The position numbers and the translations under genes were made by a program. DNA of 64,000 bases from an uncultured OCS116 cluster bacterium (GTDB lineage: Bacteria > Pseudomonadota > Alphaproteobacteria > Rhizobiales > TMED25), in contig CACPHU010000005.1 in NCBI GenBank assembly GCA_902633855.1, positions 1 through 64,000 of the forward strand, given 5' to 3'. The notes under the pieces were generated by a model, which did not search any database, was not told the DNA's origin, and saw only the letters and a program-made list of their open reading frames with translations. Positions 49,734 to 59,755 of this stretch are shown piece after piece. The first letter of the stretch is position 1. Every line of letters begins with the position of its first letter.

Positions 49734-51323
49734 ATGGATCACTTTGAGAATATAAAAGCGTGGCCTTTTGTAGAGGCAAAAAAATTACTAGAAAAAATTG
49801 ATAAAATAGAAGACAACGAACCTGTTGTATTTGAAACGGGGTATGGTCCTTCAGGACTTCCTCATATTGGTACATTTGGTGAAGTTGCCCGAACTATCAT
49901 GGTAAAAAATGCATTTGAAGAAATAACAAATAACTCAAAAAAAACAAAATTAATCTGTTTTTCAGATGATATGGATGCACTCAGGAAAGTGCCGGATAAT
50001 ATCCCAAACCAAGCCGAAATATCCAGACATTTAGGAAAACCTCTAACAGAGGTACCCGATCCCTTTGGGGAATATGCTAGTTTTGGTGAACATAATAATA
50101 ATAAATTAAAGAGTTTTCTTGATCAATTTAAGTTTGAGTATGAGTTCATTAGTTCAACAGACTATTATAAAAATGGTTTTTTTAATAAGACTCTATTAGA
50201 CGTATTAAAGAACCATGAAAAGATTATAGATATTGTAAAGCCAATTCTTGGAAGCGAAAGGCGAGAGACGTATAGCCCTTTCCTTCCGATTTGTTCAGAT
50301 ACTGGTCAAGTATTTCAAGTAAAAATAAATGAAGTAAATCAAAATTCAAAAAAAATATTTTATACCAACCCTCTAACAAATAAAGAGACTGAAACTGAAA
50401 TTCAAGATGGAAAAGTGAAGCTCCAATGGAGAGCTGATTGGGCAATGAGATGGAAAGCGCTTAATATTCACTATGAAATGTCTGGGAAAGACTTGATTGA
50501 CTCCGTGAAGCTTAGTGGGCAAATATGCAGAGTCATAGATGGTGTTCCCCCTGAAGGATTTAACTATGAACTGTTTCTCGATGAAAATGGTGAGAAGATA
50601 TCTAAATCACGCGGGAATGGTCTGTCAATAGATGAGTGGCTTCAATACGGCTCTCAAGAGAGTTTATCTCTATTTATGTACCAGTCACCGAGAAAAGCAA
50701 AAAGGTTATATTTTGACGTAATACCCAAGAATATGGACGAATATGCATCCCACTTAAAAAATTATACAAAACTTAATAGTAATTCTGATCCATCAATTTA
50801 TGATAATCCAGTTTGGCATATCCATGGTGGCAAACCCCTTAAAAAATCCCCGGAAATACAATATTCATTGCTTCTGAATCTTGTTAGTGCTTCAAATTCA
50901 GAAAGTAAAGAGATACTGTGGGGATTTCTGAATAGTTATTACGATAGTGCGACTTTGAATGAAAATCGAGACGCTATTGATAATATGATTGGCTTTGCCA
51001 TTAATTACTTTAACCAATTCGTTAAACCGAAGAAGCAATATAGGAAAGCAAGTCAAAACGAAGAGGCAGCTTTGCGTGAATTATCAGAAACATTAAATAA
51101 TTTCATGGATGTTACAGATCCCGAAATAATACAATCAGAAATTTACCGAATAGGAAGAGAATATCAATTTGAACCAATGCGTGACTGGTTTTGCTCGATT
51201 TATGAAGTTCTTCTTGGCCAAAAAGATGGGCCTCGATTTGGGTCATTTGTATTGATCTATGGGGTGGAGAATACCCAAAAATTAATAATGGAGGCACTAG
51301 CCGGAAACTATATTGGAAATTGA
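49734..51323 (+). CDS. lysS: Class I (archaeal-type) lysyl-tRNA synthetase
   Basis: GYGPSGLPHIGTFGEV (HIGH-type); EKISKSRGNGLSIDEWL (KMSKS-type). Confidence 0.94.
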   Translation: MDHFENIKAWPFVEAKKLLEKIDKIEDNEPVVFETGYGPSGLPHIGTFGEVARTIMVKNAFEEITNNSKKTKLICFSDDMDALRKVPDNIPNQAEISRHLGKPLTEVPDPFGEYASFGEHNNNKLKSFLDQFKFEYEFISSTDYYKNGFFNKTLLDVLKNHEKIIDIVKPILGSERRETYSPFLPICSDTGQVFQVKINEVNQNSKKIFYTNPLTNKETETEIQDGKVKLQWRADWAMRWKALNIHYEMSGKDLIDSVKLSGQICRVIDGVPPEGFNYELFLDENGEKISKSRGNGLSIDEWLQYGSQESLSLFMYQSPRKAKRLYFDVIPKNMDEYASHLKNYTKLNSNSDPSIYDNPVWHIHGGKPLKKSPEIQYSLLLNLVSASNSESKEILWGFLNSYYDSATLNENRDAIDNMIGFAINYFNQFVKPKKQYRKASQNEEAALRELSETLNNFMDVTDPEIIQSEIYRIGREYQFEPMRDWFCSIYEVLLGQKDGPRFGSFVLIYGVENTQKLIMEALAGNYIGN

Positions 51324-52366
51324 TGAGCTTTTATAAAAAAATTAGAAATATTGCTTTTTTAATTGAACCAGAAAAGGCGCATAAATTAGCAATTTCTGCC
51401 CTCAAAACAGGGATTCATATACCCTCGAATAATAATTCTGAATTATTAAAACAGGAAGTATTTGGTTTAACATTTAACAACCCAATTGGTCTAGCAGCAG
51501 GATTTGATAAAAATGCTGAAGTACCAAATGAAGTAATTTTATCAGGCTTTGGATTCACTGAAGTGGGAACTGTAACGCCATTAGAGCAAGCAGGAAACGA
51601 GCCACCGAGAGTTTTTCGCCTGCCAGAAGATGATGCCTTGATAAATAGGCTTGGCTTCAACAACGATGGAATGGAAATTATTTATGATAGGCTATCCAAA
51701 ACTAAAAAAAGAGGTACAGTTGGAATAAATATTGGGGCAAATAAGGATACGAAAGATAGATTAAGCGATTATCAGATTGGAATTAAAAAATTTTCCACAA
51801 TTGCTGATTATATTACAATTAATATCTCATCACCAAATACACCAGGTCTTAGGGATCTTCAGTCAGGTCAACATTTCCAAGAATTAATAAAATTAATTAA
51901 AGCCCATAAGATAGATGGTCTCAAAACTCCAATTTTGATTAAGTTAGCCCCTGACTTAACTAAAAAGGAGCTAGAAATAATTGTAAACCTCTCAATAGAT
52001 GGTGGCATTGATGGCTTGATCCTATCAAATACCACAGTTGAACGAAAAGATATTATGAATAAAAAGTTCATCAACGAAGAGGGTGGTCTTTCAGGTAGAC
52101 CATTGATGCAAAAATCAACAAAAATGTTGAGAGATACCTATAAAATATCAGAGGGAAAGATACCCCTTATTGGAGTTGGGGGTATATTCACAGGTCAGGA
52201 CATTATTGAGAAGATACGGAATGGCGCGTCACTGATACAGCTTTATACCGCAATTGTTTATGAGGGACCAACGCTGATAAATAAATTAAAAAAAGAATTG
52301 ATAATTGAGGTCGAGCGATATGGAGTTAAATCGATAAGCGAACTTATTGGCTCAGATATAAAATAA
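51320..52366 (+). CDS. pyrD: Dihydroorotate dehydrogenase (quinone)
   Basis: NPIGLAAGFDKNAEVPN; NISSPNTPGLRDLQ; IGVGGIFTGQDIIEKIRNGASLIQLYTA. Confidence 0.95.
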   Translation: MMSFYKKIRNIAFLIEPEKAHKLAISALKTGIHIPSNNNSELLKQEVFGLTFNNPIGLAAGFDKNAEVPNEVILSGFGFTEVGTVTPLEQAGNEPPRVFRLPEDDALINRLGFNNDGMEIIYDRLSKTKKRGTVGINIGANKDTKDRLSDYQIGIKKFSTIADYITINISSPNTPGLRDLQSGQHFQELIKLIKAHKIDGLKTPILIKLAPDLTKKELEIIVNLSIDGGIDGLILSNTTVERKDIMNKKFINEEGGLSGRPLMQKSTKMLRDTYKISEGKIPLIGVGGIFTGQDIIEKIRNGASLIQLYTAIVYEGPTLINKLKKELIIEVERYGVKSISELIGSDIK

Positions 52367-52376
52367 TAGAATGCCA

Positions 52377-53147
52377 TCATCTGGCTCTTGAAAGTCCTGC
52401 AACTGACAACCCAGCAATCCAAGCAATTACTACGCAGATTATACCATATAATAGTGGTCTCTCATTTGCTTGGGTGTATATATATTTTCCAGCAAGTGTT
52501 TTGTTAACAAATACTCTTGAGGTGTCCCTATCCACTAATTTTTGATCATCAAAAAAGTAAATAGTAACTTCATAACTTCCTTCATTTATATCTTTTGGTA
52601 ACTGTACTGACGCACGAAAAAGTTTGTCACCAACAATTCTAACACCGGTATACTTCTCTATGAAAATACCCTCTTCCTTGTTCTTTTTTATTATTTCTTT
52701 ATGGATACTCGGGGTTTGATTTTTCTCATTTGATATAAATTTTAAATACTCGAGACCGATCTGATTTTCTTTGAGAAAATCCTGAGCTGTAATTCGCTGA
52801 ATATTTCGATTGCTATAAATTGCATAATAACTAGGGACATTATCTATAATAGTATCGTCACTATTTACCCAAATTCCATACTTCTTTACTTTTTCTCTCA
52901 CCGAAATAGATTTGCTGGTTCCTCTGACTTTAATAATAATATCTGATTTTGATAAGTCACCGCTATTGAATGCTCCAAAAATAAGAAGCTCTTCCCCGAA
53001 AAAATTTGAACCTATTTGTATATGTGGATCGTCAAGTTGCACTACAAGGTCAGCTTCAACTTCATTTGCAGAAGTATAATTTGTAAATGAAAACCCGATA
53101 CAAACTAGCGCAACTATGAGTGTTTTAATAAAACTATAATAATACAT
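52377..53147 (-). CDS. TIGR02186-like family protein
   Basis: Signal peptide, single C-terminal TM, IGSNFFGEELLIFGAF, GIWVNSDDTIIDNVPSYYAIYSN; next to TSUP gene. Confidence 0.8.
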   Translation of the reverse strand: MYYYSFIKTLIVALVCIGFSFTNYTSANEVEADLVVQLDDPHIQIGSNFFGEELLIFGAFNSGDLSKSDIIIKVRGTSKSISVREKVKKYGIWVNSDDTIIDNVPSYYAIYSNRNIQRITAQDFLKENQIGLEYLKFISNEKNQTPSIHKEIIKKNKEEGIFIEKYTGVRIVGDKLFRASVQLPKDINEGSYEVTIYFFDDQKLVDRDTSRVFVNKTLAGKYIYTQANERPLLYGIICVVIAWIAGLSVAGLSRAR

Positions 53148-54054
53148 CAGTAATCACGTATATATTTTGTGGTTCAGCAACAAGCTCGATCAACATCTTT
53201 GCGCAAACTGCAAGTATAAGCACGCCCAATAAAAACCTCAATTGCTCAGCTTTTAATCTATGCCCTAGAAATGCACCAATTTGCGCGCCCACAACACCCC
53301 CACTCATAAGTATTATTGCTAACATAACATCAACAGTCTGGTTCTCATACGCATGCAGTATCGTGACAAGACTTGTAACAAAAATAATTTGATATAGGGA
53401 TGTTCCTATAACAATATTAGTTGGCATCCTTAATAAGTAAATCATTGCTGGAACCATTACAAATCCTCCACCGACCCCCATGATTGAAGCAAGAATCCCA
53501 ACAAATATTCCGATGGTAATTGGAGGTATGACACTTAAGTATAAACCGGATTTTTTGAAACGAACCCTGAATGGTAGGGTGTATACCCATGTTCTCTCTT
53601 TTCTTTTTCGAATTTGAGCTATTTTATCATTTCTTTTGTTTATAATTGCCCTGATACCCTCGACGAAAATAAGCGATCCAATAGACCCAAGCAATAAGAC
53701 ATATGCTAGTGAAATCATCAAGTCTATTTGACCAATATTTTTGAGTAGCGCGAATAATTCAATACCCAAAAAAGATCCAATTACCCCGCCAATCAATAGG
53801 ACAGTGCCCATCTTGAAATCTACAGCCCTTCTACGCCAATGCGCGACAACTCCAGATATTGAGGATGCTACAATTTGGTTTGCCTCAGTAGCCACAGCAA
53901 CTATTGGCGGTATTCCATAAAAAATGAGTAAAGGTGTCATCAAAAATCCACCGCCCACGCCAAACATACCCGACAGAATACCCACAGCACCACCCATTCC
54001 AAATAAAATGATTAAGTTTACAGAAACCTCGGCTATGGGTAGATAAATATACAT
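53134..54054 (-). CDS. Sulfite exporter TauE/SafE (TSUP) family permease
   Basis: GILSGMFGVGGGFLMTPLLIFYGIPP and ASIMGVGGGFVMVPAMIYLL repeats. Confidence 0.92.
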   Translation of the reverse strand: MYIYLPIAEVSVNLIILFGMGGAVGILSGMFGVGGGFLMTPLLIFYGIPPIVAVATEANQIVASSISGVVAHWRRRAVDFKMGTVLLIGGVIGSFLGIELFALLKNIGQIDLMISLAYVLLLGSIGSLIFVEGIRAIINKRNDKIAQIRKRKERTWVYTLPFRVRFKKSGLYLSVIPPITIGIFVGILASIMGVGGGFVMVPAMIYLLRMPTNIVIGTSLYQIIFVTSLVTILHAYENQTVDVMLAIILMSGGVVGAQIGAFLGHRLKAEQLRFLLGVLILAVCAKMLIELVAEPQNIYVITDVLL

Positions 54055-54124
54055 ATAATCTTATGTTTTAGTAAGTTGATCTATTTTGCCCTATGAAGAC
54101 GTTCAATATATAGTTATAAATTAT

Positions 54125-54146
54125 AAAATCAAAATAAAATCAAAAT
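54125..54146 (+). repeat. Two perfect tandem copies of an 11-bp unit AAAATCAAAAT
   Basis: Direct reading in the intergenic region upstream of the NMT1-like gene. Confidence 0.6.
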
Positions 54147-54225
54147 CAACGTAGAAACATTTTTGATCTTATAATTAAATTGTAATTCATAATTCTTAAC
54201 AGAATGCAAAATAAACGGAAATAAC

Positions 54226-55188
54226 ATGCGTCATTTTATCTTTATCTTTATCTTATTTTTTCCAATATCAGCTAGTGCAAACACTAATTTTATATTTGCT
54301 ACAAACTGGGTAGCTCAACCAGAACATGGGGGTTTCTACCAAGCGCTGTCGGATGGTGAATACAAAAAATGTGGCCTAGACTTAGATATAATTCAAGGTG
54401 GACCAGGCAGCAATAATAGAGCTAAACTAATTACAAATAAAATAGATGTGTATATGGGCGGTAATCTTATTCAGTTAATAAACTCCCGTGCTGAAGGTGT
54501 GCCAATTAAAACGATTGCAGCATTCTTTCAGAAAGACCCTCAGATAGTTATATCTCATCCCGAAGGAAATCTTAGAACTTGGGAGGATCTGCGGAATGCA
54601 GATCCCATTTATATTAGTGATATGGGCTTGGTTACTTTTTTCAGATGGATGGAGAGAGAGCATAATTTTGATGCAGAAAAGAGGCGACCTTATCTCTTCA
54701 ATTCAGCACCATTTCTTGCTAATAAAAACTCGGCACAACAAGGTTACCTAACATCCGAGCCTTACTCAATCTCAAAAGAAATTGGAGTTGAACCGAATGT
54801 ATTTCTATTAGCGGACCACGGTTTTGATACATATTCAACTACCATTGAAGCGATGGAAAGTACGATAACTAATCGCAAAGATGAATTAAGATGTTTTATT
54901 GATGCATCAAAAATCGGATGGAAAAACTATCTTCATGGTAATGCATCAAAAACAAACGAACTTATAAAAAAAGAAAACCCTGACATAACTGATGCCAAAA
55001 TAAAATATTCTATGAATAAATTAAAAGAATATGGTATTGTTGAAACTAATGATACACAAAAGTATGGCATTGGATATTTTTCTTCAGAAAAGATCCGGAA
55101 GTTTTATAAACAAATGTTAAAATACGATGTTGTAAAGGAACTGGATGATATAAATGAAATTTATACCGAAGAATTCATCCAAAAATAG
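54226..55188 (+). CDS. ABC transporter substrate-binding protein, NMT1/THI5-like
   Basis: Signal peptide; FATNWVAQPEHGGFYQALSDGEYKKCGLDLDIIQGGP. Confidence 0.85.
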   Translation: MRHFIFIFILFFPISASANTNFIFATNWVAQPEHGGFYQALSDGEYKKCGLDLDIIQGGPGSNNRAKLITNKIDVYMGGNLIQLINSRAEGVPIKTIAAFFQKDPQIVISHPEGNLRTWEDLRNADPIYISDMGLVTFFRWMEREHNFDAEKRRPYLFNSAPFLANKNSAQQGYLTSEPYSISKEIGVEPNVFLLADHGFDTYSTTIEAMESTITNRKDELRCFIDASKIGWKNYLHGNASKTNELIKKENPDITDAKIKYSMNKLKEYGIVETNDTQKYGIGYFSSEKIRKFYKQMLKYDVVKELDDINEIYTEEFIQK

Positions 55189-55212
55189 CCAACATCGTTA
55201 GAAACGATATCG

Positions 55213-55989
55213 ATGAACTTATTCAAAGGTAGGATATCTTATTTCTCTAAACTCGCATCAATTATACTAATAGTTTCCATATTTTTAATTTGGGAACTCT
55301 ATGTTACACTTGGCGAGGTCCCTCATTATATTCTGCCAGCTCCATCTTTTGTAATTATGACACTGTTAGACGACTGGTTTATTCTTTTTCCTGCTATGTT
55401 GAACACACTTGAAATTGCGCTTCTTGGTTTCTTACTTGCAAGTAGCGGTGGGATTCTGATTGCATTATTAATGAGCTATTCGCGCTCAGTTCAAGATACC
55501 CTCTTACCACTTGCAATTATATTACAGGTTACACCAATTGTTGCCATTGCACCCATTATTATAATCTATGTAGATAGCACATATTTGGCCCTATTAATTT
55601 GTGTCTGGCTTGTTGCCTTTTTTCCTATCCTAACGAACACATTATTTGGTTTAAATTCCGCAAATCCAGAACTCCTCGATTTATTTAGATTATATAAAGC
55701 CTCAAAATTCAAAACTTTGCTTCATTTAAAGATCCCGAACTCAATACCAAGTGTTGTCGCTGGCCTCAAAGTGTCAGCAGGATTATCACTAATTGGCGCG
55801 ATTGTTGCAGAATTTGCGGCAGGTGCAGGTGGTTCCAGCTCCGGATTGGCTTTTAGGATTCTTGAAGCAGGATATCGTCTCAATATTTCAAGGATGTTTG
55901 CATGCTTACTTCTTTTGGCTGTAATTGGTGTATTATTTCATAAATTAATCGAGATTACAGCTCAGATAGCACTTAGCAGATACAATTAA
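55213..55989 (+). CDS. ABC transporter permease (SsuC/TauC/ThiX-like)
   Basis: TLEIALLGFLLASSGGILIALLM; FRLYKASKFKTLLHLKIPNSIPSVVAGLKVS (EAA loop). Confidence 0.9.
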   Translation: MNLFKGRISYFSKLASIILIVSIFLIWELYVTLGEVPHYILPAPSFVIMTLLDDWFILFPAMLNTLEIALLGFLLASSGGILIALLMSYSRSVQDTLLPLAIILQVTPIVAIAPIIIIYVDSTYLALLICVWLVAFFPILTNTLFGLNSANPELLDLFRLYKASKFKTLLHLKIPNSIPSVVAGLKVSAGLSLIGAIVAEFAAGAGGSSSGLAFRILEAGYRLNISRMFACLLLLAVIGVLFHKLIEITAQIALSRYN

Positions 55990-56002
55990 TTACGCGTGCT
56001 AT

Positions 56003-56458
56003 TTAATCTAACTTCCCATTCATCACATAATCGATTATTTTTACAACTTGCTCAGGAGTTTGAGTTACAGCAAGGCTAGCTGCATCTACTTCTTTGAGTG
56101 CGTGTGCGTGTTGATCGTGATGCATAATAATTAGGGGCTTATTTAGACCGTGTGCATATCCTGCATCGAATGCAGCATTCCACTGCTTGTATTTTTCACC
56201 AAATCGCACAACAACTAGATCAGCCTTCTGGATTAGATTCCTTGTCCTTATGGCGTTTATTTTTGCGCCTTTATGATCATGCCAGAATGACTGCTCTTCA
56301 CTACCGAGTATGTTTACACCACAATCATCGCTATTTTCATGTATTGTAACTGGGCTTGTGAACTGAACATTTAATCCTTTTTTTTCCGTCATTGAGACAA
56401 TCTGATCTCTCCAATCTGTATGTATCTCTCCTGATAAGTAGACATTAAGTTCTTTCAT
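56003..56458 (-). CDS. YtoQ family protein
   Basis: LNVYLSGEIHTDWRDQI; ADLVVVRFGEKYKQWNAAFDAGYAHGLNKPLIIMH. Confidence 0.85.
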   Translation of the reverse strand: MKELNVYLSGEIHTDWRDQIVSMTEKKGLNVQFTSPVTIHENSDDCGVNILGSEEQSFWHDHKGAKINAIRTRNLIQKADLVVVRFGEKYKQWNAAFDAGYAHGLNKPLIIMHHDQHAHALKEVDAASLAVTQTPEQVVKIIDYVMNGKLD

Positions 56459-56486
56459 TTCTTTCCCTCACAATAACCTTTTAATT

Positions 56487-57524
56487 TTATTTAATTAATA
56501 AGGCCGCACGACCCGTTACTTTTGCATCCTCAACCAAGGCATGCAACTCTTCTGCCTGGGACATATCTCTAACATCTGTCACTAATGGCCAGACGTCGCC
56601 TCTTGCAGCAAGATCCAAGGAGTCAATTACTTCTTGCTTTGTTGCATAGCGACTACCCATTACAATAGCCTCTTTATTTAATAAATCACCTGCAAATGCC
56701 GTAACAGCATTTTGTGGCCCGCCGCCTCCTAGGGTGACAAGCCTTCCTCCCCGAGCTAAAATCGAAAAGCCTAAATTTAATGACTCGTTGCTTGAAACAA
56801 AATCTATGACGACATCAACCCCCATTCCTTTTGTATAGTCATAAAATGCCTGATTGTCGTTGTGGTCTCTTGGATTAATACATACATCAGCACCAACTTG
56901 TTTGCATGCGTCGAATTTGTTACTAGCTATATCAACAGCAATGACTTTGCTATTTGCCCATTTAGCCATCATAATCATATGAATACCAAGACCGCCTCCT
57001 GCTCCAATTATTGCGACTGTATCTTGCGTTTTTATGGATGCATGTCGGATTACTTTGAATGGTGTGGCGATAGCGTCACATATCACAGCAATCTCTGCAG
57101 GATTTTTCTTCCAATCGAGTGCTTCGGGTATTTTTAGAAAATTTTCCGCTGGAAGCTTCATGTACTCTGCGTAGGCCCCATCAATCTCTCTGCCAACATA
57201 ACCCCCAAAATTTTCACATAGTGTCTCTCTATTATTGTTGCACCATTTACAATGTCCACAAGTCAAATAGAAATAAGCCGTTACGGCGTCACCAACCTTA
57301 AGATTTGTTACACTCTTCCCGACCTCTTCAATTACTGCAGTTATTTCATGCCCAATAATTCTTGGATAATCTACTTCTATACGTCCAGCACGAACATGTT
57401 GGATTGTAAGCCCAGAGCCACAGGCAATGATCTTTGCGACGGCCTCGTTATCACTTGGCACAGGATCTTTGACATCTTTATAAACAAATGGTGTACCCTT
57501 TGACTCCAAAACTAATGCTTTCAT
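56487..57524 (-). CDS. Zinc-dependent alcohol dehydrogenase family protein
   Basis: IIGHEITAVIEEVG; CGHCKWCNNNRETLCENFGG; IIGAGGGLGIHMIMMAKW. Confidence 0.9.
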   Translation of the reverse strand: MKALVLESKGTPFVYKDVKDPVPSDNEAVAKIIACGSGLTIQHVRAGRIEVDYPRIIGHEITAVIEEVGKSVTNLKVGDAVTAYFYLTCGHCKWCNNNRETLCENFGGYVGREIDGAYAEYMKLPAENFLKIPEALDWKKNPAEIAVICDAIATPFKVIRHASIKTQDTVAIIGAGGGLGIHMIMMAKWANSKVIAVDIASNKFDACKQVGADVCINPRDHNDNQAFYDYTKGMGVDVVIDFVSSNESLNLGFSILARGGRLVTLGGGGPQNAVTAFAGDLLNKEAIVMGSRYATKQEVIDSLDLAARGDVWPLVTDVRDMSQAEELHALVEDAKVTGRAALLIK

Positions 57525-57616
57525 TGCTGTCTCCAACTTAATTGATAATTATTAAATCTTACTATAATATCAAGTATGCTTAATAACAATAATGGAATTA
57601 AATAAGTGAGTTAAAA

Positions 57617-58609
57617 ATGATAAATGCAGGCCTGCTTGGGTTAGGTTGGTGGGGAAGACTAATCATAGATACTTTAAAAGATAGCGACAAAATAAGGGTT
57701 ACATCAGCTTCTTCAAGAACGATGGGAAAACACAAAGAATATTTGGAAGAAAATAAAATTAATGCCTTTCCAACCTATGACCAAATGCTTGAAGAAAATA
57801 ATATTGACGCAATAATTATCTGTACGCCGAATTCGCAACATGAAGATCAGTTAAAGTCAGCTATTAAAGCAAAAAAACAGGTCTTTTGCGAAAAGCCAAT
57901 GGCTCTTAGCAGAAGTTCGGCAGAAAATATGATACGAATTGCAGATGAAAACAACTTTATCATCGGCATAGGACACGAAAGAAGATATGACCCTGCGATC
58001 GAAAAACTAAAATCTATCATTGATGACGACTCATTTGGTGAGAAGATGCACATAGAAGCTAATTGGTCACACGATATTTTAGCCTCACTTGACAATGATA
58101 ATTGGCGGGGCTCTTCATTTGAAGCACCTGCTGGTGGAATGACCGGAACTGGCGTGCATATGACGGATCTTTTCTTATCAATGTTTGGGAGCGTTGAAGG
58201 ACTTTTTGCCCAATCATCAAATCGAGTTTTGGGCTTTGAGACTGGTGATATATCCACGGTACAAATGAAATTCAAAAATGGTGCGACAGGCCAATTATCA
58301 GTCATATCAAAGACACCATATTATTGCAGATTAACAGCATTTGGCGATAAAATGTGGGCTGAGGTAAGAGATTTAAAGCATCCGATGTTTAAAGCAGAAA
58401 CAGAATTATCATTTTGTGAAATTGGGGCGGAGCCAATAAAAGATTTATTCCCAGCGACAGATATTATTAAGTCTAACTTGGAAGAATGGGCAATGGCAAT
58501 TCAGGGTGAAGCAGACTACAGATTCACAAATCAGGAGAAAATTGAAAATGTGGCTATCCTGGAAGCGATGGACAAATCGATAAAAGACCAAAAATGGATA
58601 AAGATCTGA
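57617..58609 (+). CDS. Gfo/Idh/MocA family oxidoreductase
   Basis: GLLGLGWWGRLI; VFCEKPMAL; EAPAGGMTGTGVHMTD. Confidence 0.92.
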   Translation: MINAGLLGLGWWGRLIIDTLKDSDKIRVTSASSRTMGKHKEYLEENKINAFPTYDQMLEENNIDAIIICTPNSQHEDQLKSAIKAKKQVFCEKPMALSRSSAENMIRIADENNFIIGIGHERRYDPAIEKLKSIIDDDSFGEKMHIEANWSHDILASLDNDNWRGSSFEAPAGGMTGTGVHMTDLFLSMFGSVEGLFAQSSNRVLGFETGDISTVQMKFKNGATGQLSVISKTPYYCRLTAFGDKMWAEVRDLKHPMFKAETELSFCEIGAEPIKDLFPATDIIKSNLEEWAMAIQGEADYRFTNQEKIENVAILEAMDKSIKDQKWIKI

Positions 58610-58610
58610 T

Positions 58611-59381
58611 TTAAAAAATCAAATTTCCAGCATTTACCATCATCGTGACCCCAGTAATATATCTGGCGTCTTCAGACGCAAGAAAAAGTGCAGCCTTTGC
58701 GCAGTCAATAGGATCTATTAAGTTCCTCATTGGGTTCATTTTGGCAATATTCTCAATGCTCTTTGCATCTCTAACTTTTTTTACGCGCGGAGTTAATGCT
58801 GTACCGGGAGCTAATGCATTGACCGTAATCCCGAATTCTCCAGCATCTCTGGCTAATAACCTTGTCATCCCCAGTAAACCAGCCTTAGCTGCACCATATG
58901 GGATGTACGATGGCGCGTGCGGATTTGGGGCGAGGCCCGCTCCTGATGAAATATTAATAATTCGCCCGAATCTATTTTTTTTCATAATGGGAAAAACGGC
59001 TCGCGTGCAATAAAATGCTGAATTTAAATTTAAATCAATTACTCTAAGCCACTCTTGATCGTTTATATCTTCAATAGAGTCTAATTTATCGAAACCACCA
59101 ACGGCGTTAACCAATATATCTATTTTTTTGTATTTCTTAGCAATGACATTAATTGCTTTGTTTACATCCTTTGAGTCACAAACATTTGTAGTTATCAAAT
59201 CAACATAAAATTTTTTTTTATGAAATAAATTTTCAACTCTTTGTGCCTCTTTTTGATTTATGTCAATTAGGACAATATGCGCTCCCTGACTTGCGAACTC
59301 AATTGCGATCTCTTTACCGAGGCCTTGGGCGGCCCCTGTTACAATTGCAACTTTGTCTTTCAGCTTTTCTGTATCTGGCAT
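58611..59381 (-). CDS. SDR family oxidoreductase
   Basis: VTGAAQGLGKEIA; NAVGGFD; YGAAKAGLLGMTRLLA; ITGVTMMVNAG. Confidence 0.93.
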   Translation of the reverse strand: MPDTEKLKDKVAIVTGAAQGLGKEIAIEFASQGAHIVLIDINQKEAQRVENLFHKKKFYVDLITTNVCDSKDVNKAINVIAKKYKKIDILVNAVGGFDKLDSIEDINDQEWLRVIDLNLNSAFYCTRAVFPIMKKNRFGRIINISSGAGLAPNPHAPSYIPYGAAKAGLLGMTRLLARDAGEFGITVNALAPGTALTPRVKKVRDAKSIENIAKMNPMRNLIDPIDCAKAALFLASEDARYITGVTMMVNAGNLIF

Positions 59382-59398
59382 TGAGAATTTCTGATTAA

Positions 59399-59728
59399 TT
59401 ACTTTTTAAATTCAATTTCCAGTGCGATGACATCCATGTCACTTGTATTTATTGCGTTGTGTTCTAGTGGAGCCTTGATAATCGAGGCGGTTCTTGGAAC
59501 ATAATCTATTTCTTTTGTTGAACCATCTGGAAATTCGAACATCAGCTTACCTTCTGATAATTGAATTGGCATATAATCCATCTCATGCAGATGCCATCCA
59601 GTTTGTTCACCCGGTTTAAAAACCCAATGCGTTACAATCATCTCATCATTTTCGAGTAATATTTTGTGTGATGCAATCTTCCTTTCTGCTGCTAAATCAC
59701 TTGTTTTTTTATCTAATTTTGTTGACAT
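59399..59728 (-). CDS. Cupin domain protein
   Basis: WVFKPGEQTGWHLHEMDYMPIQLSEGKLMFEFPDG. Confidence 0.82.
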   Translation of the reverse strand: MSTKLDKKTSDLAAERKIASHKILLENDEMIVTHWVFKPGEQTGWHLHEMDYMPIQLSEGKLMFEFPDGSTKEIDYVPRTASIIKAPLEHNAINTSDMDVIALEIEFKK

Positions 59729-59755
59729 TAACCCTCCTAAATTTGACTGCTATAT

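Noticed and set aside
54055-54225. TPP riboswitch upstream of the NMT1/THI5-like gene
   Set aside because: No CTGAGA...ACC-type Thi-box core visible.
58607-58621. Perfect palindrome TGATTTaaaAAATCA between convergent genes as a terminator
   Set aside because: A/T-only weak stem formed largely by the two stop codons; no GC stem or U-tract distinct from background.
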